Positions 43,171-53,300 of a stretch of 64,000 bases of DNA are shown here, piece by piece. The first letter of the stretch is position 1. Every line of letters starts with the position of its first letter. Source of the stretch: Pinguiococcus pyrenoidosus (lineage: Eukaryota; Sar; Pinguiophyceae; Pinguiochrysidales; Pinguiochrysidaceae); NCBI GenBank assembly GCA_019677205.1, contig JAAMXY010000937.1:1-64000 (forward strand), written 5' to 3'. A program made the translations under genes and the position numbers. The notes under the pieces are model-generated. The model made no database searches. It worked only from the letters and a program-made list of their open reading frames with translations, and was not told where the DNA came from.

Positions 43171-45346
43171 ATGGCGTCCTTTGAAGAAGCGGTGCGGACA
43201 CCGCGCGCTTGTGTGGAAAGACCGTCGCTGGTCTGGAGTAGTGTCGGCTTCGAGATCGCTGTGCCCAGCCCCCCGAAGAAAGGCGCCTCGTCCGCGGAGC
43301 GCATCGTTGAGTCCTTTGGCCGGACGCAGAAGCGGTGGACGCCTCTGCTGAGAAATGTCAGCGGCGCTGTGTACGGTGGCGACCTGATGGCGATTATGGT
43401 GAGACAGATTGCATTGCGGCTCGAACTTTCAAACACAGATTCGAGAGACCACCTCTGAAGGCGCACCTTGCTTTCCTTAGGGTCCCAGCGGATCTGGCAA
43501 GACGACCCTACTGCATGTACTGGCGCAGCGCCTGGGCAACACCAAGACGTCCCGTGTCTCCGGAAGCATCCTGCTCAACGGCAAGCCGCCCGACAAGACG
43601 TCCCGCCGCCAGTGTGCCTTCGTCTTTCAGGACGAAATCATGATGTCCAACATCAGCGTGCGCGACACGATCCGCTTCTCGGCGCTTCTTAGGATGCCCA
43701 GCTCGACTCCGCGGGACGAGCTCGAGGCAAAAGTGAGCGACACCATAGTGGAGCTGGGGCTCCAGCGCTGTGCGGACACCCTGGTTGGGGGGGCCGCGCG
43801 AAGAGGCGTTTCTGGCGGAGAGAAGAAGCGGACGGCCATCGCCGCCGAGCTCGTCGCGAATCCCCACTTGCTCTTTCTCGATGAGCCCACGTCGGGACTG
43901 GATGCGGCCACGGCCCTCGGACTTGGAGCTACGCTCAAGCGGATTGCTCTGTCAAAGAAGGACTTGCTCATCATCAGCGCGATTCACCAGCCGCGTCTGA
44001 AGCTGTTCGAGCTCTTCACGAAGATCTGCCTCCTGCGGCATGGGCGCATGCAGTATCTGGGTAGCCAGGAGGGGGCCGTTGAGAACCTGGAAGCGACCAT
44101 CGGCATCACCATGCCTCCTCGCGTGAGCCCCCCGGACTGGATGCTGGACGTGCTCACGGAGATCGATTTGGCACTGCTGCAGAACCCAAGAGAAGACGAA
44201 GACGGCGGTCCCCAGGACAGCCTTCCCCAGGAAGGGGATGCCCTCAATGGCAGCGTAGTTGAGGATGAGAAGGACGACGTGGCCACCGGAGGCGGCCACA
44301 CCGATGCAGAAAGTGGCTTCCAGCATGGAGTGACCTTCAAGCAAGCGAAGCGCCTTTCGCATCTTCTCGAAGAGGCCGCGCTGAAGAACGCTGAGAGAGA
44401 CGCTGCCAAGCCGTCTCCATACGAGGACGATGCCGCTGATAAGGATTGTGTGAAGAAGGCGGACGCCTGCGCAAACAGCTCCTGGTGGCAATTCAAGATC
44501 CTGCTGCAGCGGCAAGCCTTGCAGCAGCGCGGCGAGATTTTTTCGCAAGTGTACATTTTTCAAATCCTCGCCGTCGCGGTGATCGCGAGCCTCGTCTGGC
44601 TTCAAAGCGAGGACGTGGGTGACATCCTGGGAGTGCTATTCTTCGTGAACATCCAGCAGAGCTTCAACACCATCAACGGCGTTCTGAAGGTCTTTCCGCC
44701 CGAGCGGCAGCTCATGCTTCGAGAGCGTGATGCTGGTGCGTATCGCACTTTCCCATATTTCATGGCCAAGTCCCTGTCCGACTTTAGCTCCATCTTCCTG
44801 TTCCCGGTCATCTACGCCGTCGTCATCTATTTCGCGGTCGGGCTCCGAGACGGCGCGGATCGCTTCTTTACGTTCGTCGTCCTGTTCTTGCTGGCCATCA
44901 TCGTGGCGCAGAGCATAGGCTTAGTGATCGGGGCGTATGTGCCGGACATCGCTCTGGCGAACTCCATCAACTTTGTGCTCGTGCTGTTGATCATGCTCTT
45001 CGGCGGTTTCTACGTCGACGTGGACAACATTCCCAACTTCCTGGCATGGATCCGCTACCTGAGCTTCATGTTCTGGAGCTACAGCGGGATGGTCGTGAAC
45101 GAGTTTGAAGACCGCAACATCGACTGCGACGATGCCCGGGAGGGCGAATTTAGCGACAACTGTAGGGATGAAGCGAGCGCCGAGGAGCAGGCGCAAGGCT
45201 TCAACGGCAACGAAGTGATAGAAGCTCTTTCGTTCCAGGACGCGGAGATCTACCAGTCGTGTGTGGTTCTGGTTGGCATGACCGTATTCTATCGCATTCT
45301 GGCGTATCTCTGCTTGAGATATCGCTGGTCAATCAATGGGAAGTAG
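43171..45346 (+). CDS. ABCG-type half transporter
   Basis: Two exons, 43171-43398 and 43481-45346 (82-nt intron), 697 residues. The nucleotide-binding domain comes first: RNVSGAVYGGDLMAIM joins the Walker A GPSGSGKTTLL (77-), then the signature GVSGGEKKR, Walker B LLFLDEPTSGLD and H-loop SAIHQPR. A ~150-residue acidic linker leads to an ABC2-type membrane domain with about six helices (FQILAVAVIASLVWL, FLLAIIVAQSIGLVIGAYVP, LVLLIMLFGGFYVD). NBD-TMD order in a half-size protein defines the ABCG/White family, which dimerises to export lipids, sterols or hydrophobic compounds. The substrate is not predictable. The linker between the domains is longer and more acidic than usual. Confidence 0.92.
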
Positions 45347-45692
45347 CAAGGAGGCCAGGAAGCATCCTGATCTTGCCCACCGGAAACGGCACTCGTTGCA
45401 GAACCAAGATGGATCGACCAGTGAAAGGCAATCAAGGATCGTTTCGAAGCAGCCGCTTCTTTTGGCCCACGTCGCACCACTGCTACACTCGCTCTCCTTG
45501 ATCAAAGAGAAAGAGAACGACCGTGTGCAATTGCCGTAAGCGGCTGGGGAGTGGACGAGAGGGCTGTCTACGGCACGCAACGGGCGACAGCTGAACCTCC
45601 CACGGACCCCGCAGATCAGATCGGAGTGCGGATCGAAAAGCTACGCATGGCATCGAAGTGCGAAGTTCGAACTTCGAATTCCTACCGTTGTT

Positions 45693-45704
45693 TTTGGCGC
45701 CAAA
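45693..45704. promoter_or_regulatory. E2F-type palindrome TTTGGCGCCAAA
   Basis: Identical to the site at 18692-18703; 112 bp upstream of the coiled-coil protein start. Confidence 0.55.
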
Positions 45705-45756
45705 CCCTCTGACGACGCCGCCAATGGCGTAGCGGCACGCTTCGGGACGCTCTCTG

Positions 45757-45807
45757 ATCCCTCGCGGAGTGCTTGGTGGTCCATCCCTCGCGGAGTGCTT
45801 GGTGGTC
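45757..45807. repeat. 25-bp direct repeat, two copies
   Basis: Two identical copies of ATCCCTCGCGGAGTGCTTGG plus TGGTC at 45757-45781 and 45783-45807, ending just before the ATG at 45816, so probably in the 5' untranslated leader. Confidence 0.85.
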
Positions 45808-45815
45808 GAAGCAGC

Positions 45816-48082
45816 ATGGCGGAGGCAGAGGACTTGTCGCTGGTGAAGGAAAGCCTGGCAAGGCTGCGGCAGCAATGCAATGCCATCTACTACTTGCGCT
45901 CGGAGCTCGCCAGCGTCGCCAAGGTGGTGACCTTGGTTTGCTCCATTTCATTGGATACCTGGAAGGCTCAAAGAGCTTTCCGCTGCGCTTCTCAGGAAAG
46001 GGACACACTGCGCCAAGAGAGAGACGAATGCCGAGATCGCCTGGAAGCGCAGCAGCTGGAGCTTACAGCGCAGCTCACCGCATCAGAGGCGAAGGTACCT
46101 CTCTTCCGCAAAAAAAAAGAACGTGTAGGCGCAGAGCATGTAGAGATGGATGCTGACGGGGCCGGAACGTAGGTGGCGTCCCAGAGTGCAATGACCAGCG
46201 ACTTGAAAGAGCAGCTCGCCGAGGAGAAGGCGCGACACCTAGAAGCCGAGGAGGGAGCAACGAGCATTATTGAAGAACTGCGCGAGGCGCTGAGCCGGTC
46301 CAATCTCAGGCTTCAAGCGGCTGAAGAGGGCAGACTAGCTGCCGAAGCGACGACTGCTGAAGAAAGGGTACTCGGCGACAGCCCTTCGTGCCGATGCGGG
46401 AGCGGATGCTTACCTGCTTCTCGTGGTGATGCTCTTTAGCAAGCTTCTCAGAAGAGGACCGATGCACATGAAATGGAGCTGGATCAGCTTCGAAGCGAGC
46501 TTGCGCGGGCGAGGGATGCCGGTGATAGCGCCGAACAGAAGGCTCAGGTTGGAAAGCGCGTGCTGCGATGCGCATCCTTCGGGGAGCCGGCTCACCCTTG
46601 TGGTGTATACATGCTCGCAGGATCTCAAGAACACCCTAGAGGCGGTTTCGGAGAAGTACAGAAAATCTGCTTTTGAGAAGGAAGAGGCGAAGCAGCTTCT
46701 CATGACGTTGCAGGAGAAATGCCGCGGCGAGACGCATCTCCGTCGCAAAGCGGAGCGAAAACTAGGCCTCCTCGCGGAAGCTTGGGAGGCGGAGCGACTG
46801 CGCACCTGTGGGAAGGAGCACGAGCGGGCGATACTGCTGCAGGAGTTCCAGGACTTGGAGTCACAGATATCCGCAGCTCTCGATAGGACCGTCTCGCTGG
46901 GCTTGCCCACGGGGTCGCTCAGCCGGCGCCTTCAGATGAAGGCGCCGGCAGGTCAAGATGCCGGCGGAAGCTTCTCTCCCATCACCAGCGAAGCCAACGT
47001 CCGGAGAGGGGAATCGAGGCCGGGCAAGGCAGCACTGGCGCTGGCGCAGAACCTCAGCGGTGACGACGCGTTGCAAATCCTGGAAAACGCTGCAGATCAG
47101 TGTGTTCGGCGGTTGTCGGACCCGACCGCAGCTCCAGGCAGCGCCCAGACGGGCTTCACCGACAAGAACCTGCAGCTGCTGAACGCCAACGCCTCTGACG
47201 CATCATCCACTTCGCCGGATCGTCCTGCAATCCAGAGAGCTGGAGCACCGCCTTCCATCGAGCTCCGCAACCTACTTCAGTCTCTTGAGGCCAGCGAAAG
47301 GTGAGGGACGACAGGAACCGCACGTGTCCAGCCGGGCTGCGACACTCATTGATGGACGTGCGCAGGCCGGTGAGCGCTCGAAAGGTATCCAAGGGCGGCG
47401 GTAGCCCAAGAAAGAAAGGGCCCCGAGGAGCACCTCACGCGAAGATCAAGAAAAGCCGGGGGCTTGCAGCCTTCCGACCAGATGCTCTGCAGACAGGTCA
47501 GACCCAAGCTGGATGAGCGAGCAGGGGACCCTGATACCAGCAGCGTGCACCGTTGTTCACAAGCCGCTTGCATTTCCAAAACGTCGATAGTAGGTCGAAG
47601 CCGCGGCAGCACAAAGGTCAGTGCTGAGAAGCGGAGGAGGAAGCGAAACGCAGATCGCTCTGCAACCCCGACGTCCAAAGGGGCGGATGAAGAAGGTGCG
47701 CAGCGCTGCTTGCTGGACGAAGGATTGCAATGTGCTCACAGCAGAGCTGCGCCGGGCAGATGCGGCAGACCGCACGCAGACGGCGGGAGAGAGGTCTGAC
47801 AAGTTGGACACGATGATTCTGGAGTGGAAGCAGCTCGCTCATGGGGACGCGTTGCCCAGCGCAGAGCAGTCTCTCTCGGCTTCCGGAAGTCCTGCCCTAG
47901 ACGGCTCCACAGCCTTTCCACGTGACTTGGACGCCATTCCCTTCGAGGGCATGAGCTACATAGATCAGGCGTCGGGCTCGAGAAACGTCATCGACGAGGC
48001 ATCGGAAGTTGGCGTGGACGGGGCGCAACGAGATCAGAGCGCCGACTTGGGCAGCAGAGCCGACGGCTCGCTCTCATGGTGA
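45816..48082 (+). CDS. Coiled-coil protein of unknown function
   Basis: Eight exons: 45816-45923, 45996-46094, 46173-46367, 46452-46547, 46621-47300, 47366-47496, 47591-47695 and 47742-48082, about 584 residues. The first half is heptad-rich coiled coil (ERDTLRQERDECRDRLEAQQ, LKEQLAEEKARHLEAEE, LDQLRSELARARDAG, LEAVSEKYRKSAFEKEEAKQ). A Ser/Pro/Gly-rich low-complexity middle, a basic patch (EKRRRKRNADR) and a final coil (LTAELRRADAADR) follow. The first four exons are multiples of three in length, so each could be skipped without breaking frame. No family recognised; centrosomal, ciliary or cytoskeletal scaffolding is only a guess. Joins 1-4 and 7-8 are good; the 6-7 join is less certain. Confidence 0.68.
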
Positions 48083-48437
48083 CGGGGAATCGATCAAGGT
48101 GCCTGTTGGTAGGCCTAGGTGGTGGGTAGACCTAGATCGTAGATGCGGGGCAAGAACCGGGTCTGCAGAAGCGACGCAAGGAGATCTGAAAGAGAAGAAT
48201 TAAAGCTTCGCTCCCCTCTCTCTGCTACGCAGTTCTAGCATCTCCTCTCAGCTACGGAGGACTGTTGACGACCGAGGTACAAACACTGCCCTCGGGGCGG
48301 ACCGTGCACTTCTGTAGCGATGATTCTAGCTTGGGCCTGGTCTGTAAAATATACCTTTGCGAAAGCAAACTTCTACTTCTTCGCGTCGCCGGCTGGTGGC
48401 GGCTCGTGCCTCCCCCGGCCAGTCGCCATGGAGGTGG
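48083..48437. other. Convergent 3' interval, nothing seen
   Basis: A 355-bp interval between the stops of the coiled-coil gene and the RPEL-repeat gene. No coding, RNA or repeat signal recognised. Confidence 0.5.
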
Positions 48438-49739
48438 CTACTGTACGCTTGCGTGATTCGCGATACGGTGCAGAGTGTCGAGCATCTCCTCGTAGTCCTC
48501 ATCTGCCTCAAAGACCTCTACCGCAGCCATGACGCGCATGTCATAGTCAATGATGAGGTTCTTGAGCGTGGCATGAGCCCTCGCGTCGAGCTGCTGCATG
48601 TCGAGGAGCGTCTTGCTAGCCTTCAGGAGAACCGCAAACTTGGTGCGCTCGTCCAGCATGAGCTCGTCGGCGTAGCCCTGCGGGTGCTGTCCCGGAACGA
48701 GGTTCGCGGGATCCATGAGCCCCATCTGTACCATCAAGCCGGGAGGCGGGCGCTCCTGCAGCAGCAGGTTCAGCGAGGAGCGCTTGAGGTTCTTGTCAAG
48801 CTCGTCGACCTTGGATTGGACCGACGGAGCGATCGAGGGGTACTTCAAGAGGTTGGGATTCTGCTCATGCAGCTCCTCGGGATCGGCCCGGTCGACGAGC
48901 AGAGACGAGATCTGGTTGCTGGCAATCTTCCGTTCGAGGGACTTGCGCCGACCTTGGATGCTGGGGGCGATGGCCATTGGATCTTCCGCGACCACTCCCG
49001 TATGCCGCAGCTGCTCGACCGAGGGTCTCCGCTCCAGGTGGGACTTGACGGAATCCTTGGCCATCTCCTTGGAGAGCGAGTGGGCCGTCGCGGCCAAGCT
49101 CTTGCACATGGCCGAGTCCCGCAGCACGCCGGCATCTTTCAGCTGATCCTGCGAGGGGCGGAAGTCTAGGAACTGCCCCACCGCATCGGCGCAGACCTGG
49201 CGCTCAAGCATCCTCTTCGTGGACTGGAGGCTCGGGGCTGTCCTCGCGTCCAGAATGTTCAGCTGCTGGAGGTCGGCGCTTTCGGGCCGCGACTCGATCT
49301 TGTAGGCGATCTGGTTGGAGGCGACCTGCCGCTCCAGAGTCTTGGCCCGTGACATGAGGCTGGAGCTGATGTCCTGCCGAGAGATGATGCCCTTGTTCTT
49401 GAGCATCTGCGAGTCCGGCTGCGACTCCAGATGCTCCGTCAGGCGCTTCTCCAGAATCTTCCTCTCCAGGCCCGTTCCGACGTTCGCGATCACGGGGTCC
49501 CGCCGGCCGCCTCTCATGATGCTGGTGCTCGCGAGGGCGTCCGACTCCGGACGGGAAGCCAGGCGGGCCTCCAGCTCGGCCGACTCCTGGCGGTGAAGGA
49601 CGTTTGGCGGGTCGCGCGAGCGCAAGGCGCCGGTACTGCGAACGGTCCGGCGGCCGCTGGACATCTCCGGCGTGCGCATGATCCTGCCGGGGGTGGAGCT
49701 TCGTCCGGCAGCGGCTCGCCTCTGCGCGTTATACTGCAT
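48438..49739 (-). CDS. RPEL-repeat protein with about seven repeats
   Basis: Single exon, 433 residues from the Met at 49739. Seven RPEL-type motifs (Lx3Lx2RPx3xLx3xI/V) are spaced ~45 residues: [119 protein letters not shown] and LNLLLQERPPPGLMVQMGLM. Units are joined by LERKIASNQI-like helices. RPEL motifs bind monomeric actin in animal MRTF and Phactr proteins, which have three or four. The last ~90 residues form an acidic helical domain with no known relatives. Repeats 2 and 6 deviate from the RP core (QP, RA). It shares a divergent promoter with dynactin p150, so both may be cytoskeletal. Actin binding is inferred. Confidence 0.8.
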   Translation of the reverse strand: MQYNAQRRAAAGRSSTPGRIMRTPEMSSGRRTVRSTGALRSRDPPNVLHRQESAELEARLASRPESDALASTSIMRGGRRDPVIANVGTGLERKILEKRLTEHLESQPDSQMLKNKGIISRQDISSSLMSRAKTLERQVASNQIAYKIESRPESADLQQLNILDARTAPSLQSTKRMLERQVCADAVGQFLDFRPSQDQLKDAGVLRDSAMCKSLAATAHSLSKEMAKDSVKSHLERRPSVEQLRHTGVVAEDPMAIAPSIQGRRKSLERKIASNQISSLLVDRADPEELHEQNPNLLKYPSIAPSVQSKVDELDKNLKRSSLNLLLQERPPPGLMVQMGLMDPANLVPGQHPQGYADELMLDERTKFAVLLKASKTLLDMQQLDARAHATLKNLIIDYDMRVMAAVEVFEADEDYEEMLDTLHRIANHASVQ

Positions 49740-50389
49740 TCTCCGCCTCCTAGACGCGCGAGAGAGACGCAGACGGTGAGCGGGAGCGGTGTTCCGCAAC
49801 GACTTCGGAAGTCCTCCGATCAGCTGAGCCGAACTTACGAGGCGTTGGCTTGCATACTGGACGGAGGGTGCGAGGCAGAGACCGATGCGGGGGGGGCGAG
49901 CTCCGCTACGAGCAAGGCGCGCCGGGAGGACCGAAGATGCGCTTTCCGTCGCGCGGCTTCACGCGGCTTTCCGAAGACCGCGGTGCCACAGCGTTTCCCC
50001 TTCTTGGCGCGTTTGCGCATACATGCAAACGGTAGCATACCACAGGCTTTATACACATTTAGGAAAGCGAAAAACGGCTCGCGTGACATCAGCTGACTTG
50101 CCTTCGAGCGTTTCAATTGAGCGACGCTTCAGCACGACACTTCATTGGAGCGCGAGCTGGGTGTTCAAGCGCTCCGGCAGACTACTTGTCAGCACAATAG
50201 GCGTCGTATCGACCCCAACGGTTGCCAGAATAGATATGCGGCCCGCATCCTTTCTCATCCAATCATGTGGCTTATCTCACATCGAAAATTTCTGTTCTGA
50301 ATCGATCCTGCGCATCCAGTTTCGCGCCAAAAATCCATTTCATCGGTCTTTTGGAGTCTTGGTTCTTTGGGAGCCGCGGCAAGGACGCC
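49740..50389. promoter_or_regulatory. Divergent promoter, RPEL protein / dynactin p150
   Basis: A 650-bp gap. TTTCGCGCCAAAAA at 50320-50333 is an E2F-type site 57 bp upstream of the dynactin ATG. The rest holds no recognisable gene. Confidence 0.55.
50320..50333. promoter_or_regulatory. E2F-type site TTTCGCGCCAAA
   Basis: Matches the E2F site known from animal DHFR promoters; directly upstream of dynactin p150. Confidence 0.55.
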
Positions 50390-53300
50390 ATGGCGTCGCG
50401 CGCCTTCGCCGTGGGCCAGAGGGTGCTGGCTGCGGGCAAATCCGGCGTGCTGCGCTTTGTGGGCGAGACGGAGTTCGCCACGGGCGAATGGTTTGGCGTG
50501 GAACTGGACGAAGCGGAGGGAAAGAACGACGGCAGCGTCCAGGGGAAGGAGTATTTCAAGTGCGCCGAGAGCCATGGTCTCTTCGTGCGCAAGGCGCAAG
50601 TGCGCCCTGCTCCGAGGGCGTCGTCGCGACTCGCCTCTTTGAGGGCCAAGCGCACGGCCGCGCTGAAGAAACGAGAAGAGGTCTTGGGATCGGACAAGGC
50701 CAAGGAGGCCGAGGTCCCCGTCGATGCGCCGCCCGCCGCAGAAAAGGAAGCAGAGAGCCCCGTGCCACCGCCAAGAAAGGCAGAAGCAGAAGCAGATGCA
50801 GAAGCAGAAGCAGAAGCAGAAGCAGAAGCAGAAGCAGCAGCAGAAGCAGAAGCAGCAGCAGAAGCAGAAGCAGAAGCAGAAGCAGAAGCAGAAAAAACGG
50901 AAGCAGAAGCAGATGCAGATGCAGAAGCGGAGACACCGTCCAAAACACCCGCAGAAGCACCAGCAGAAGCTGGTGCTGGAGTCAAGAATCAGCATGACGA
51001 GGGAAAGGAGGCTCGGAGCGGAGCAGCGGACGCAAGAAATCCGCAGACACCGAAGAGGACAGAGGGGAGCGCCGCCAAAGAAGCGGCGGCCTCTGCATCC
51101 TCCGTGCAGTCCTCAGCGAGCAAGGCAAGCTCTGTCGAAGTGCGTGAGTGGCAGCGGCGCCTGACGGCCTCCGACCGAGCGCTGCGAGCCGCCAAGGCGG
51201 AAGTGGAGCAGAGTCAGCGACGTCTGCAGACAATGGAGAGGCGAATGGAGAAGGAGAAGACCCGAGCCGACGAGTTGCAGAGGCAGGTGGACGACGCCAA
51301 GAGCGCCGCGGACAAAGCTCAGCGGGAAGTTCGAACGCTCAAGGCGTCCGTGTCCAGCTCAACATCTCAGAGCGAGGCACACGCTGCAGACCTGGCGGCG
51401 CTAGAGCAAGAGAAGGCAGCTCTTGCGAAGGCCAGTCAGGACCTGAAGGCAGATCTCGAAGCCTTGCAGCAGGAGAAGGTGGCAATCGAAGACGAGAACG
51501 CGGCTCTGAAGAGCGACAAGGCAGCGCTGGAAGAGGAAAAGACGGCGCTCGAATCGACCTTGGATGAGGAGCGCAACTCGCTGCGCGAAGTGGAGGCGGA
51601 GCTTCGCGGCCTTCGAGGCGGCCGGGAAGAAGCCAGCCGCCGTGAGGCTTCGCTGCTTTCGAGCGCGCAGAAGGACAAGACTGCAGTCGCGACCCTCACC
51701 AGGAAGCTGCAGGCTGCTGAGGAAGAGGTCTCGAAGCTGCAGGATGACCTGGAAGCGCTCACTCTGGAGAAAGAAGAGGCGTCCCTCGAGAAGGAAGAGC
51801 TCGAGGAGAAGTGCCTTGACTTCGAGCTCCAGCTCGAGGAAGCGAAGGAGGCCGGCAGCGAAGCCCAGGGCGCTCTTGCAGACCTGAAGGCAGCGCTGGC
51901 AGCGGCGGGAGGGAACACGGGAGACATGCAGGCGCTTCTGGAGCAGAATCAGAAACTCCGGGATGCCCTCGTCCGTGCGCGAAGCCTTTCGCAGTCGGAG
52001 AAGGCGGACGCCATGAAGAGAATCAAGGAGCTCGAGAAGAGGGCGACGGTCGCGGAAAAGGAGGTGGGAGGAAAGGAGGAAATGGAGCGAGAGTGCCTCA
52101 AGATGAAGGAGGAGATGCAAGATGTGCTGGAACAGCTGGACGCAAGCACGGCCTTCCAAGAGATGCTCGAGGAGCTCAGCGGTCGAAACGCCGAACTTGG
52201 AGAAGAGAAGGGCGAGCTGCGGGCCCAAGTCGACGAGCTCGAGGCGGCACTTGAGGTCGCGGAAGAGCTCGAGGAAACCCAGGCGGAGGAGATCAAAGCC
52301 TTGGCAAGGGATCTCGCCCGGGCGGAGGCCAACGCCGAGTACGAGGCAAACTCGGCCGCGGAGCTGCGGCGCCAGCTGGGGCAGTTGACGGTGCAGCTCC
52401 AGCGACAGCTTTCCACAGCTTCGGTCGAGGTCGAAGCCGCGGCTCCTGCTGTCCCCGCGGCTGCCGCCGAAGCAGAGAAGGAGAGGTATCTTGCCTTGCA
52501 GCGGCAAGCGGAGGCCGAGCGGATTCTCGCGAGCCAGCACGCATTGATGCTTCGTCAAGCGCTCACGGACAAGTGGGCCCAGGGAGCGCGATGGAAAGTG
52601 CGTGCGCAGCGGCTCGCAAGCACGTGCCCTGAGTCCTTCTTCGGGCCCGAGGCCGAGGGAGGTCTCATTGCCGCCGAAGGTCTCGCCATCCAGAGCGCGC
52701 TGACCGCTTGCGGCACGTTGGAAACTCTCCTGCACGTCTCAGGCTTGCACCCCGACGAGATCGAAGCGGGCGCGGCGCTGCGTTTCCCATCAGAAGCGAT
52801 TCCCATGGACGTGGGCACCGAGGCCACGTCGGCGTACGACATCCTCCATGCGGAATGGCCTGCGATGCGGAAGTCGTCAGAAAGACGCGTCGGGCTGGCT
52901 ACCTCGTTGATCCACTGCGCTGCGACGTCGAGAGGCCTTGCGGAGGCGCTAAGCAGCGCCGAGCTCTGGGAACGAGCGTCTGTGGAATCAGCGATCGCCC
53001 TCGCAAGTGCCTTGTCTCGCCCGTTGGAGGCCTTGCAAAGCTCCTTGGACCGCGTCGGCGGCGCTCTCGGCACGTCTGGCGGACACGTCGATGAGAAAGG
53101 CACACTCTCTGGCGATGTCGAAGGCGCTTTGCGCAGCATCCTCTCGGTCTTGAGAGCATCAGACACGACGAGAGCGCTCCAAAGCGCCAGCGACATGTTG
53201 TCCGCGAGCGGAGGGAGGACGGACGTCCAGGACGAGGGTCTCGTCGAGGCGCTGAGAATCAGCATCCCCGCTCAGCTGGTCGAGCTGGTGGTCAAGCTAG

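Larger units (their letters stand above)
45347..45815. promoter_or_regulatory. Intergenic region with E2F palindrome and 26-bp direct repeat
   Basis: No gene. It contains TTTGGCGCCAAA (45693-45704), the short palindrome GAAGTTCGAACTTC (45663-45676) and two 25-bp direct repeats (45757-45781, 45783-45807) ending eight bases before the next ATG. Confidence 0.55.
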
